A stretch of 35,607 nucleotides of DNA from the NCBI GenBank assembly GCA_902362455.1, contig CABIWJ010000015.1, positions 1,749 to 37,355 on the forward strand. The letters run 5' to 3'. How positions within the stretch are numbered: the first letter of the stretch is position 1; every line of letters begins with the position of its first letter. The stretch comes from Eubacteriaceae bacterium. GTDB lineage: Bacteria; Bacillota; Clostridia; Lachnospirales; Lachnospiraceae. This document shows positions 1-8,556 of the stretch, piece by piece. The notes under the pieces were generated by a model that worked only from the letters and a program-made list of their open reading frames with translations, ran no database searches and had not been told where the DNA came from. The translations under genes and the position numbers were made by a program.

Positions 1-123
1 GCCTAATGCATCTCTGGTCTCAATAATTCTTCCCATTTCATCATATCGATATGTTTCTGAATTATTCTGTGAGTCTGTTTTTCTAGCATCTGTCTCACTG
101 ACCACACAGCCTGTTCCGTCCAT
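1..123 (-). CDS. RHS-repeat protein, N-terminal fragment running off the window edge
   Basis: The minus strand reads open from an ATG at 123 to the window edge, 41 codons. Residues about 24-41 read TYRYDEMGRIIETRDALG, a clear RHS/YD-type repeat unit (YxYDxxGRI...D). An AAGGAC ribosome site lies just upstream of the ATG, and an in-frame TGA lies five codons before it, so this is a real left boundary of the reading frame. RHS proteins are large secreted or wall-linked polymorphic toxins or repeat proteins. A repeat only about 24 residues after the start codon, with no signal peptide, is unusual, so this could equally be a truncated remnant. The rest of the gene lies outside the window. Confidence 0.5.
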   Translation of the reverse strand, partial: MDGTGCVVSETDARKTDSQNNSETYRYDEMGRIIETRDALG

Positions 124-204
124 TTGTCCTTTTTTATGTCAAATAAATTTCAAATCTTTCGTCTTTTTTCTATTATCTGTCACTTTATTTTCCCATTTAA
201 TTCG

Positions 205-233
205 TTGTTATTTACACCGCAGTATGTTATAAT
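205..233 (+). promoter_or_regulatory. sigma-A promoter of the alcohol dehydrogenase gene
   Basis: TTGTTA (205-210) and TATAAT (228-233) are separated by exactly 17 bases, and a TG one base before the -10 makes it an extended -10 promoter. Transcription would start near 240, leaving a leader of about 120 bases. That leader contains a short inverted repeat, AAGTG-N7-CACTT, at 279-295. Confidence 0.7.
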
Positions 234-362
234 ATCAGTATAATTTTGTTGCCTTTTTCATATAGTGATTAGTGGTAAAAGTGTACTTTGCACTTAAGTA
301 TTATTTTTGAAATTTCAATAATTAGAAACATTATTTCAGGCAACAAGGAATGGAGGTTAAGT

Positions 363-1553
363 ATGGCAAGATTTACATTACCAAGAGATTTATATCATGG
401 CAAAGGTTCTATAGATGAACTTAAGAACCTTAAAGGTACAAAAGCTGTTGTAGTAGTTGGCGGTGGCTCAATGAAGCGCTTTGGTTTTCTTGATAAAGCA
501 GTCGATAATCTTAAAGCTGCCGGTATGGAAGTTGAACTTATCGAAAATGTCGAACCTGATCCAAGTGTTGAAACAGTTATGAGAGGTGCAAAGGTTATGC
601 AGGACTTTGAACCTGACTGGATTGTTGCAATGGGCGGTGGTTCACCAATTGATGCAGCTAAAGCAATGTGGGCATTTTATGAATATCCTGATGTCACATT
701 CGAAGAACTTTGTATTCCTTTTAATTTTCCAACACTTCGTACAAAAGCTAAATTCTGTGCTATTCCATCTACATCAGGAACCGCTACAGAGGTTACTGCT
801 TTCAGTGTAATTACTGACTATGCTAAAGGTATCAAATATCCATTAGCTGATTTCAATATTACACCAGATGTTGCAATCGTTGACCCTGATCTGGCTGAAA
901 AGATGCCTCCAAAACTTACTGCACATACAGGTATGGATGCAATGACTCACGCAATCGAGGCATATGTTTCAACATTACATTGTGATTATACTGACCCGCT
1001 TGCACTCCATGCAATTAAGATGATTCATAATGATTTAATTAAATCATATAATGGTGATATGGAAGCCAGAGACAGAATGCATAATGCACAATGCCTCGCA
1101 GGTATGGCTTTCTCTAATGCATTACTCGGTATAGTCCACTCAATGGCGCATAAAACAGGAGCTGCATATTCAGGTGGACATATTGTTCATGGCTGTGCAA
1201 ATGCAATGTATCTTCCTAAAGTAATTAAATATAACTCAAAGAATCCTGAAGCAGCCGTAAGATATGGAGAAATTGCTACTTTCATTGGTCTGAAAGGAGA
1301 TTCTACAGAATCTTTAGTGGATGCACTTATTAAAGAGCTTAAATCTATGAATGAAGCACTCAATATTCCTAAATGCATTAAAGATTATGAGGGTGGAATA
1401 ATTGATGAAGCCGAGTTCAATTCTAAATTATCAGATGTTGCTGCTCTTGCAATTTCAGATGCCTGCACAGGTTCTAACCCACGTATTCCAACACAAGAGG
1501 AAATGGAGAAATTACTTGATGCCTGCTTCTACGATAAAGAAATTGATTTCTAA
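363..1553 (+). CDS. iron-containing (group III) alcohol dehydrogenase
   Basis: This is an NAD(P)-dependent, metal-dependent alcohol dehydrogenase of 396 residues. It probably reduces aldehydes to alcohols (ethanol, butanol or a diol) in fermentation and is cytoplasmic. The dinucleotide-binding motif GGGSPIDAAK lies at residues 91-100. Metal ligands are visible as D192, H196, H259 and H273, with the same spacing as the ligands of E. coli FucO. An upstream in-frame TTG would add 25 residues, but the ATG at 363 has a GGAGG site six bases before it and starts at the family-typical MARFTLPRDLYHG, so it was chosen. The gene has its own promoter near 205 and is followed by aspartate kinase, which also has its own promoter. 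The exact substrate cannot be read from the sequence. Confidence 0.93.
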   Translation: MARFTLPRDLYHGKGSIDELKNLKGTKAVVVVGGGSMKRFGFLDKAVDNLKAAGMEVELIENVEPDPSVETVMRGAKVMQDFEPDWIVAMGGGSPIDAAKAMWAFYEYPDVTFEELCIPFNFPTLRTKAKFCAIPSTSGTATEVTAFSVITDYAKGIKYPLADFNITPDVAIVDPDLAEKMPPKLTAHTGMDAMTHAIEAYVSTLHCDYTDPLALHAIKMIHNDLIKSYNGDMEARDRMHNAQCLAGMAFSNALLGIVHSMAHKTGAAYSGGHIVHGCANAMYLPKVIKYNSKNPEAAVRYGEIATFIGLKGDSTESLVDALIKELKSMNEALNIPKCIKDYEGGIIDEAEFNSKLSDVAALAISDACTGSNPRIPTQEEMEKLLDACFYDKEIDF

Positions 1554-1585
1554 TGTTATATTTTTAACTAATTTGCAAAAAACTC

Positions 1586-1615
1586 TTGATAAAATACCGC
1601 TATCGTATGTATAAT
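1586..1615 (+). promoter_or_regulatory. probable promoter of the aspartate kinase gene
   Basis: TTGATA (1586-1591) and a perfect TATAAT (1610-1615) are separated by 18 bases. Transcription would start near 1622. The position shows that the upstream in-frame ATG at 1614 lies inside the -10 box and is not the start codon. The leader of about 50 bases is too short for a lysine riboswitch. Confidence 0.6.
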
Positions 1616-1670
1616 GTCTTTTAATGATGAAATATCAAAGAAAAATATACAGAAAGTGGAGACTATTGAA

Positions 1671-2990
1671 ATGGTAAAAGTAGTTAAATTCGGTGGCAGT
1701 TCACTTGCCAGCTCACAACAGTTTAAAAAGGTTGGAGAAATAATCCATGCTGAGGAATCAAGAAAATATATCGTTCCATCTGCACCTGGAAAGAGATTTT
1801 CAGATGATATCAAGGTAACAGATATGTTATATGAATGCTATACAGCAGCAGTTAAAGGCAAAGATTACAAACCTTTACTTGAAAATATTAAGAAGAGATA
1901 CTATGACATTATTAATGAATTAGGACTTGATTTATCTCTTGAGAAAGAATTTTCAATTATGGAGTCAGGTTTCGTTGGTAAAGCAGGTAGAGATTATGCT
2001 GCATCACGTGGCGAATACTTAAATGGTATTGTTCTTGCTAATTACCTTGGTTTCGAATTCATAGATGCCGCTGAAGTTATCTTCTTTGATGATAATGGTA
2101 ACTTTGATGCTGATAAGACTAATGAAATTCTTTCAGAAAGACTTAGCAAAGTTGCATATGCAGTTATTCCTGGTTTCTATGGTTCAATGCCTAACGATAC
2201 TATCAAGACATTTTCAAGAGGTGGTTCTGATGTAACAGGTTCTATCGTAGCCAAAGCTGTTAAAGCAGATTTATACGAAAACTGGACTGATGTATCAGGT
2301 GTCCTTGTTACAGATCCAAGAATTATAGATAATCCTAAGGTAATTAACACAATTACATATAAGGAATTAAGAGAGTTATCATATATGGGAGCTTCCGTAC
2401 TTCACGAGGATGCTATCTTCCCTGTAAGAAAAGAGGGTATTCCAATTAATATTAAGAATACTAATGCACCATCTGATCCAGGTACAATGATTGTTGAAAG
2501 CACTTCTATGAAACCTGAATATACAATTACAGGTATCGCAGGAAAACGTGGTTTCACAGTTGTTACAATTGAAAAAGATATGATGAACTCTGAACTTGGT
2601 TTTGGTAGAAGAGTTCTTGAAGAATTCGAGAAGAATGGTGTTTCTTTCGAGCATATGCCTTCAGGAATAGATACAATGAGTGTTGTTGTTCACCAGGCTG
2701 AATTCGGTAAGAAAGAACAGGAGATACTTGCAGGTATTCATAGAAATACTCATCCTGATTCAATCGAAATCGAATCGGATATTGCATTAATAGCTGTCGT
2801 TGGTCGTGGTATGAAAGCTACAAGAGGTACAGCAGGAAGAATCTTCTCTGCACTTGCACACGCACACGTAAATGTTAAGATGATTGACCAGGGTTCAAGC
2901 GAATTAAATATAATCGTCGGTGTTGAAGACTCTGATTTTGAAAAGGCTATTCAGGCTATTTATGACATCTTTGTAACAGTTAATTTATAA
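1671..2990 (+). CDS. aspartate kinase
   Basis: It phosphorylates aspartate to aspartyl-4-phosphate, the first step toward lysine, threonine, methionine and diaminopimelate for the cell wall. The 439-residue product starts with the amino-acid-kinase motif KFGGSS (residues 6-11). It carries SRGGSDVTGS in the middle of the kinase domain. Two ACT regulatory domains fill the last 140 residues, the second containing GRGMKATRGTAGRIFSALA, so allosteric inhibition by an end product is expected. The ATG at 1671 follows a GTGGAG ribosome site. The ORF extends to an ATG at 1614, but that codon is inside the promoter. The gene is monofunctional, with no homoserine dehydrogenase fused. The end product that inhibits it cannot be told from sequence, so no lysC/thrA/dapG name is given. 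Confidence 0.95.
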   Translation: MVKVVKFGGSSLASSQQFKKVGEIIHAEESRKYIVPSAPGKRFSDDIKVTDMLYECYTAAVKGKDYKPLLENIKKRYYDIINELGLDLSLEKEFSIMESGFVGKAGRDYAASRGEYLNGIVLANYLGFEFIDAAEVIFFDDNGNFDADKTNEILSERLSKVAYAVIPGFYGSMPNDTIKTFSRGGSDVTGSIVAKAVKADLYENWTDVSGVLVTDPRIIDNPKVINTITYKELRELSYMGASVLHEDAIFPVRKEGIPINIKNTNAPSDPGTMIVESTSMKPEYTITGIAGKRGFTVVTIEKDMMNSELGFGRRVLEEFEKNGVSFEHMPSGIDTMSVVVHQAEFGKKEQEILAGIHRNTHPDSIEIESDIALIAVVGRGMKATRGTAGRIFSALAHAHVNVKMIDQGSSELNIIVGVEDSDFEKAIQAIYDIFVTVNL

Positions 2991-3015
2991 TTTATTGTAA
3001 TATATATTACTACAC

Positions 3016-3063
3016 AAAATAAGACATATAACTAATTACCTTGATTAGTATATGTCTTATTTT
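3016..3063. terminator. bidirectional terminator between convergent genes
   Basis: AAAATAAGACATATACTAAT-type arms at 3017-3036 and 3044-3063 pair over about 19 bases with one bulged A. A-rich and T-rich flanks are present on both sides. The hairpin sits between the plus-strand aspartate kinase and the minus-strand membrane protein that converges on it, so it can end both transcripts. Confidence 0.8.
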
Positions 3064-3121
3064 ATATGTTCATCAACACGTTTTATACTATAACACTCTT
3101 TTTCTAAATAACTCTCTATAA

Positions 3122-4630
3122 TTATTTTTCTGCCGATACTTCTCTGCAATTAAGCAGACTTAGCATAATGAAAAATAATGGTGTAGTTACTACCTGATTA
3201 ATATTAACAAATGACTGTGCAAGATAGCACAGAACTGCTGCAAGTATTATCCTCAAATTTTCATTCTTCAATGCATTTTTAATACTTGCAATAACAAGTC
3301 CGGCATATGTTATTAATCCTATAATTCCAGTAGTTACAAGATATTGCAGACATTCATTATGTGCATTATCATAATATGCATTTGTAACACGATACATTTT
3401 ATCTCCGTATTTAGCAACCAGATATGGTCTCAATGAATCAGTTCCTATGCCAAACAACTTATTTATAAAAGGCATATCACGATAATCTTTAACTAACACT
3501 TTCCATATATATCCTCTATAACTTCCATAGCTGTCACTAAACCTTAAAATCGTTTCAAATTTGCCTAGATCAGCTTCTTTAAATACAGTAGTAAAACAGA
3601 TAATCAATATTATGTACGCCACAATTCCAACGCCCATAATTAACAGATAGACATTCTTAAATCTCATAACATCTGCTATATATTTCATTTCGATTAATAT
3701 ACTTATTCCTAACATAACCGCCAGAATTAAAATTACTTTATCATTAAATAATGCCTTTGTAAATGTACTTACAATTCTTACCTCTTTCGCATTATCATTA
3801 ACTTTCAATAATACTTTGACAATTACTTCGATCAATACAAGCGGAAGAATTACCTCACTTATTCTTACTCTCTTGTCCCTGCATTTACCAAAAATTAATG
3901 TCAAAAATATAGATGCAAAGATTACAATATATGCACTGTCACACTGACCGCATACCACTCCGGCACCATTAGTTATTAGTGCAGTCAGATAGAAAAACTT
4001 CTCCTTTGGTGCTGTACTGTGTAGGTATTTAATAAATAATACAGGAATAGTTAGTGCAAAATAACTTGTATATACATCAACGTGACCTAATGTTGATATG
4101 TAGAATAATTTCTGTGAAAATTCCAATTTATCATAAAAGCCAAGAAAATCAATTCCTGCAAATTGCAGAATTCCCACTATTGATACAAGCACACTTCCTA
4201 TTGCTACAATCCTATAGAAAGTTTCATCTAACTTAAATGTACGTGATATCAGAAAATATACGAAAGTCAGGCAGATTACCGTAGAAAGTCCCATATTTCT
4301 TCCCGAAGCACCATTTAGACCATATAAGATATCTCCCGATAAAAGTGTTGAAATCACATTTACTATTAAGAATGCAAACATAAAATAATCACTTACACTG
4401 AATCTGATTTCCCTCATCTTTATCTTCTTAAAAATATTTTCAGGTATATAGAATACGGATATTATGAACATTATACCTGTTACAATCAGGAATAATATGT
4501 ATTTGCAGGTAACTATATCAAAATAATAATTGTGAAAAAATATTGGATAGATTAAAAACATAAAATATACATATAATTTCACCAGTCCATAATTAGAAAT
4601 ATAATTCTTCACTTCTCTCTCCGTTTCCAT
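3122..4630 (-). CDS. O-antigen ligase/polymerase-like membrane protein
   Basis: The 502-residue protein is strongly hydrophobic, with roughly ten to twelve membrane segments spread over the whole length. Near the C-terminus (about 425-450) the segment DNAHNECLQYLVTTGIIGL is the signature of the O-antigen ligase/Wzy family (a DxAHN loop followed by LxxxGxxGL). Such enzymes join or polymerise lipid-linked glycans at the outer face of the membrane; in a Gram-positive cell the target would be a capsule or wall polysaccharide. It is the last gene of the 6630-to-3122 group and begins three bases after the J-domain gene. The ATG at 4630 has a weak ribosome site. A GTG at 4612, preceded by GGAGAG, is an alternative start that shortens it by six residues. 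No glycosyltransferases are nearby. Confidence 0.75.
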   Translation of the reverse strand: METEREVKNYISNYGLVKLYVYFMFLIYPIFFHNYYFDIVTCKYILFLIVTGIMFIISVFYIPENIFKKIKMREIRFSVSDYFMFAFLIVNVISTLLSGDILYGLNGASGRNMGLSTVICLTFVYFLISRTFKLDETFYRIVAIGSVLVSIVGILQFAGIDFLGFYDKLEFSQKLFYISTLGHVDVYTSYFALTIPVLFIKYLHSTAPKEKFFYLTALITNGAGVVCGQCDSAYIVIFASIFLTLIFGKCRDKRVRISEVILPLVLIEVIVKVLLKVNDNAKEVRIVSTFTKALFNDKVILILAVMLGISILIEMKYIADVMRFKNVYLLIMGVGIVAYIILIICFTTVFKEADLGKFETILRFSDSYGSYRGYIWKVLVKDYRDMPFINKLFGIGTDSLRPYLVAKYGDKMYRVTNAYYDNAHNECLQYLVTTGIIGLITYAGLVIASIKNALKNENLRIILAAVLCYLAQSFVNINQVVTTPLFFIMLSLLNCREVSAEK

Positions 4631-4633
4631 ATA

Positions 4634-5344
4634 CTAACATTGTCCACAATTGCAACACATATTGCATAACAGATTAGCAAGACATAACCTCATACACATT
4701 CCGTCATCCGAATAAACATTTCCACCAAATGGTGACTGCATAGAATGATACCACGAGCCACCGGATTGTAACTGATATAAAAGCATCTGATACTCTGAAT
4801 TATTTGGCTCAATATTCACTGCCATTTTTGCATCTTCTACTGCTTTAATGTTGTTGCCTACACCCATATTAGCAATCGCAGACAAATAATACCATCTTGC
4901 ATTTCTGTCAGCCATTCCGTTTAATATATTAAGCGCTTCTCTAAAATGTCTTGAACTGATATAATTCTCAGCAGCTCTTAAATGATTCGAATACTCATCA
5001 TTGCCATATGAATACTGGCCTGAAGAATTGCCAAAACCTCCAAAGCCTCCTCCGAAGCCTCCGTTTCCATAGCCTGCATTATTACCGAATCCTCCGAAGC
5101 CTCCATTTCCATAGCCTGCATTATTACTATATCCTCCATTATATGAATAGCCTGCTTCTTTTTCTTTCATAATCTGGTCATACGCCTGCTGTACTTCTTT
5201 AAATTTTTCTTCTGCCTGTGCTTTATTAGGATTATTAATATTGGCATCAGGATGATATTTCCTGCTGAGATTTCTATATGCCTTCTTAATCTCTTCGTCA
5301 GATGCTCCTCTTGAAATTCCTAATACTGAATATGGATCAATCAT
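4634..5344 (-). CDS. J-domain protein with Gly/Phe repeats, TPR-like region and Cys-rich tail
   Basis: A 236-residue DnaJ-like co-chaperone that should stimulate an Hsp70 (DnaK). Residues 2-60 are a J domain with the HPD motif at 31-33. Residues about 64-118 are a Gly/Phe/Asn-rich low-complexity linker built partly from a 14-residue repeat, [14 protein letters not shown]. Residues about 120-190 look like two or three TPR-type helices ([35 protein letters not shown]). The last 20 residues carry six cysteines, ending CCNCGQC. It lacks the DnaJ zinc-finger and substrate-binding domains, so it is a specialised J protein. The ATG at 5344 follows GGAGG by five bases and starts at MIDPYSVLG; a longer ORF to 5416 lacks this support. 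It overlaps the DUF5685 gene by eight bases, suggesting translational coupling. Confidence 0.85.
   Translation of the reverse strand: MIDPYSVLGISRGASDEEIKKAYRNLSRKYHPDANINNPNKAQAEEKFKEVQQAYDQIMKEKEAGYSYNGGYSNNAGYGNGGFGGFGNNAGYGNGGFGGGFGGFGNSSGQYSYGNDEYSNHLRAAENYISSRHFREALNILNGMADRNARWYYLSAIANMGVGNNIKAVEDAKMAVNIEPNNSEYQMLLYQLQSGGSWYHSMQSPFGGNVYSDDGMCMRLCLANLLCNMCCNCGQC
5049..5127. repeat. 42-base tandem repeat in the J-protein linker
   Basis: Two nearly identical 37-base stretches start at 5049 and 5091, giving a period of 42 bases. They encode the 14-residue unit [14 protein letters not shown] in the Gly/Phe linker of the J-domain protein. Such repeats commonly change copy number between strains. 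Confidence 0.75.
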
Positions 5345-6188
5345 GCTGTCCTCCGTTCTTAGAACTCTCCAATCTATCTCTAGATATCTGTGTATATTTA
5401 ACCCAGACACCAGCATATAATATATTTCTTAAAATCTGTACATTTTCCACAATTGGTAATCTTTCAAATGACTTTGTGCACTCTGCCATCATCATTGTTA
5501 ACATATTATAACACTTATTTTCGAAATCTTCCTCATAAAAAATATTTTTTAGTGGATTATAATTACCTTTCTTAATATCCTCCTCGATATCTTCGTATGC
5601 ATCCATAATATATATGAATTTACCAAGATAGAAGCCCATTCTTCTTAAATCTGCCTCCCACTCGTCTTTCTTATATACATATATTTCTGATAAAATATTT
5701 CCAAATGCACCAGCGACATAATCGATATTGGTTTCATTTGCTTTCTCATACTCACTTATTTTACGAAGATTATCCGTTATTACCTGCATTTTTTCTTTAT
5801 AACTTTTTATCGTATTAGAATTCTTTCCTTTTAGAAGAGCCATAAGTATTTTAGCCTTCAGCTTCTTCTCATCATTCCAGTCATCTTCGAATTTGCTATA
5901 TGCAAGCATAAGATTCACATCGGCACCGTAATCCGTAAATTCATTACTTCTAATATTCTGCTTATTAAATGGATGAATAATACATTTTTCCTTAGTAACA
6001 TACGATTCAGGTTCATATAGACTTGTAAGCAGCATGACTAAAAAATTAACATCATAGCTTAAAGAAAGACGGCATAGATTACCATGCCGTTTTCCCATAG
6101 CTTTACATAAGCCACAATAATATGAACGATATAAATTGTACTCTTTAAATTTCATCTCTGGTTTGTTAATCGTTACATATCCAAACAT
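5337..6188 (-). CDS. DUF5685 family protein
   Basis: A 283-residue soluble protein recognised by its N-terminus, [28 protein letters not shown], which matches DUF5685 as I remember it. Cysteines at 25, 28 and 39 (CGLC...C) and C68 could bind a metal. The remainder is mostly helical and contains an acidic [22 protein letters not shown] segment around residues 192-212. That segment resembles the Asp-rich helix of trans-isoprenyl synthase folds, but this is only a hint. No function is established. The ATG at 6188 has a GAGG site eight bases upstream and gives the conserved N-terminus; a longer ORF to 6233 adds 15 unlikely residues. It is the second gene of a four-gene group and its end overlaps the J-protein start. 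Confidence 0.75.
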   Translation of the reverse strand: MFGYVTINKPEMKFKEYNLYRSYYCGLCKAMGKRHGNLCRLSLSYDVNFLVMLLTSLYEPESYVTKEKCIIHPFNKQNIRSNEFTDYGADVNLMLAYSKFEDDWNDEKKLKAKILMALLKGKNSNTIKSYKEKMQVITDNLRKISEYEKANETNIDYVAGAFGNILSEIYVYKKDEWEADLRRMGFYLGKFIYIMDAYEDIEEDIKKGNYNPLKNIFYEEDFENKCYNMLTMMMAECTKSFERLPIVENVQILRNILYAGVWVKYTQISRDRLESSKNGGQHD

Positions 6189-6234
6189 ATATACCTCATT
6201 TCCGAGCAATGCGAGGTGGCGAATAAAAGCCACT

Positions 6235-6630
6235 CTAACTTCTCTTAATAAATTCCGTATAGCATTTCGGACATCTTATTGATATACGTCCTTTATTCTT
6301 AGGAATCTTTATCTTCTGTCTGCAATTTGGACATCTGTAGATATGATGTGTTTTTCTAATCTTCATATCTCTTTTAAATGTTGCAAATGCACTTCTTAAC
6401 TTCGAACTGTATTTGAGATATCTGTTATTTTCTGCATAGCGCTTCTCATAATTTTTTGAGAAACATCTTATATACAGATATATCATAATTGCCAAAGCAA
6501 GTAAATACAGCAATCCATTTCTAAATATTGTAGATATAAACAATAATACTATTGATACAACTAATAAAAACTTCGAAAACTGGTCTATACCATATCTGCC
6601 ATACATAAATCTCTTAAATCTTTCTAACAT
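6235..6630 (-). CDS. small membrane protein with C-terminal zinc ribbon
   Basis: A 131-residue protein. Residues about 18-36 and 38-55 form two closely spaced membrane helices. The C-terminal 35 residues form a zinc ribbon, with CPNC at 100-103 and CPKC at 120-123 (Cys4), and this part should be cytoplasmic. The ATG at 6630 follows GGAGG closely. It is the first gene of the group continuing into DUF5685, the J-domain protein and the ligase-like protein. The association with a J protein and a DUF5685 protein suggests a membrane-tethered assembly or quality-control role, but this is inference. No named family was recognised. Confidence 0.75.
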   Translation of the reverse strand: MLERFKRFMYGRYGIDQFSKFLLVVSIVLLFISTIFRNGLLYLLALAIMIYLYIRCFSKNYEKRYAENNRYLKYSSKLRSAFATFKRDMKIRKTHHIYRCPNCRQKIKIPKNKGRISIRCPKCYTEFIKRS

Positions 6631-6672
6631 CGCAAGACCTCCATTTCAACACCTTTATTCTATTAATATTGC

Positions 6673-6708
6673 GAGGTATGCTTTGTTCATAATTATGAAA
6701 CATACCTC
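6673..6708. other. strong hairpin between the exporter operon and the zinc-ribbon gene
   Basis: GAGGTATG (6673-6680) pairs with CATACCTC (6701-6708) around an inner palindrome TTCATAATTATGAA (6686-6699). It lies just after the stop of the ABC exporter gene on the minus strand, so it may end or attenuate that transcript. No clear U-tract follows on either strand. Confidence 0.45.
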
Positions 6709-6723
6709 TAAAACAACATCTTT

Positions 6724-8556
6724 TTATGCTATATCCTCAAACTGTGAATTATAAAGACTAGCATAGAAACCGTTCTTGGCAATAAGCTCTTCATGATTAC
6801 CCTGTTCTATGATATCTCCATCTTTCATAACCAGAATCATATCAGCATCTTTAATAGTTGATAATCTGTGAGCAATAACGAAACTTGTTCTGCCTCTCAT
6901 AAGATTAGCCATAGCTTTTTGTATTCTTGACTCTGTTCTTGTATCAACTGAACTTGTAGCTTCATCTAATATAAGAATCTTCTTATCTGCAAGTATTGCC
7001 CTGGCAATAGTAAGGAGCTGTTTCTGTCCCTGTGACACATTACTTGCATCTTCATTTAATTCCATCTGATATCCATCAGGAAGTGTCTTTATGAAGTGGT
7101 GTGCATGTGCTGCTTTAGCTGCTGCAATAACTTCTTCATCTGTCGCATCAAGACGTCCATATCTTATATTCTCCATAATTGTTCCCTTGAACAACCATGT
7201 ATCCTGAAGAACCATACCGAAATTATCTCTCAAGTCATATCTGTTAAAATCTTTAATGTCGTGTCCATCTACCTTAATACTTCCTGTATTGGCATCATAG
7301 AATCTCATTAATAATTTAACCATTGTAGTCTTACCTGCACCTGTTGGACCGACAATCGCAACTGTCTGCCCTGGTTTAACTTCGCAACTGAAATCATGAA
7401 TAATTATTTTATCAGGTTTGTAACCAAATGATACGTGGTCAAATGTTACGTTGCCTTCTACATTATCAAGTTTAACCGGATTCTCAACATATAATTCTTC
7501 TTCCGGCTCGTCAAGGAGTTCAAATACCCTTTCTGCTGCCGCAACCATTGACTGGAACATATTAGATACCTGTGCAAGCTGTGCAATAGGCTGTGTAAAT
7601 GATCTTACATACTGGATAAATGACTGGATATCACCTATCTCAATTGTGTGGTTAATTACAAGGAAACCACCTACAACTGCTACTGCCACATAACCTAAGT
7701 TACTAATAAATGACATAATTGGCTGCATCATTCCTGATAAGAACTGTGATTTCCATGCTGATTTATAAAGCACTTCATTAGTCTTATTGAATTCATCTAA
7801 TACAATGTCCTCTCTGTTAAATGCTTTAACAATATTCTGGCCACTGTATACCTCTTCAATCTGTCCGTTTATTTTACCTAAATATTTCTGCTGTGCAACG
7901 AAATATTTCTGAGATTTCTTTACAACTAAACCAACCATCATTCCTGATAAAGGAAGAATAACTATTGCTATAAGAGTCATTATAGGGCTGATGCTGAGCA
8001 TCATTATAAGAATACCTATAACTGTAGTAACCGAAGTAATTAACTGCGTAATACACTGGTTTAAACTCATCTGTAATGTATCAACATCATTAGTAATTCT
8101 TGATAAAATTTCACCTACATTACGTGATTCATAATAACTTATTGGTAATCTGTTAAGTTTCTTGGAGATGGCATCTCTTAAGTTATAACACATTTTCTGT
8201 GATACACCTGTCATTAACCAGCCCTGTATAAATGAAAATAACGCACTGACTGCATACATTCCTAATAATATTCCAAGAATAACACCTATTCTGTGAAAAT
8301 TAATTCCGCCTGTTCCTGCAATCATTTTTCCAAGACCTTTACCAAGCTCTGTTGTAGCTTTACCTAATATCTTAGGCCCTGCAATTGTAAATATCGTGCT
8401 GCCGATTGCAAATACCATAACCATCGCAATCTGAAGTGTATATGCCTTTGCAAATGACATCAATTTCTTAATTGTTCCTTTGAAATCTTTAGCCTTTTCA
8501 GCAGGTGCACCAAATCCTCCGCCTCCGTGACCACTTCGTCTTCTCTGCTCTGCCAT
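6724..8556 (-). CDS. ABC exporter half-transporter (catalytic-site subunit of a heterodimer)
   Basis: A 610-residue fused membrane/ATPase subunit of a type IV (MsbA/LmrA-like) exporter. Six membrane helices lie in residues 40-330. The nucleotide-binding domain has Walker A GPTGAGKT (403-410), Q-loop Q451, a non-standard signature VSQGQ (507-511), Walker B ILILDE with catalytic E532, and switch H563. It pairs with the upstream 718-residue subunit: the two genes overlap by one base in a TAATG junction. Substrates of such heterodimers (BmrCD, LmrCD, TM287/288) are drugs, lipids or peptides; here the substrate is unknown. The Gly-rich N-terminus (RRRSGHGGGGFGAP) is typical of the clostridial group. 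A MarR regulator heads the operon. Confidence 0.93.
   Translation of the reverse strand: MAEQRRRSGHGGGGFGAPAEKAKDFKGTIKKLMSFAKAYTLQIAMVMVFAIGSTIFTIAGPKILGKATTELGKGLGKMIAGTGGINFHRIGVILGILLGMYAVSALFSFIQGWLMTGVSQKMCYNLRDAISKKLNRLPISYYESRNVGEILSRITNDVDTLQMSLNQCITQLITSVTTVIGILIMMLSISPIMTLIAIVILPLSGMMVGLVVKKSQKYFVAQQKYLGKINGQIEEVYSGQNIVKAFNREDIVLDEFNKTNEVLYKSAWKSQFLSGMMQPIMSFISNLGYVAVAVVGGFLVINHTIEIGDIQSFIQYVRSFTQPIAQLAQVSNMFQSMVAAAERVFELLDEPEEELYVENPVKLDNVEGNVTFDHVSFGYKPDKIIIHDFSCEVKPGQTVAIVGPTGAGKTTMVKLLMRFYDANTGSIKVDGHDIKDFNRYDLRDNFGMVLQDTWLFKGTIMENIRYGRLDATDEEVIAAAKAAHAHHFIKTLPDGYQMELNEDASNVSQGQKQLLTIARAILADKKILILDEATSSVDTRTESRIQKAMANLMRGRTSFVIAHRLSTIKDADMILVMKDGDIIEQGNHEELIAKNGFYASLYNSQFEDIA

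Noticed and set aside
1616..1670. Lysine riboswitch before aspartate kinase.
   Set aside because: The leader after the predicted start is about 50 bases, far too short for the roughly 170-base aptamer.
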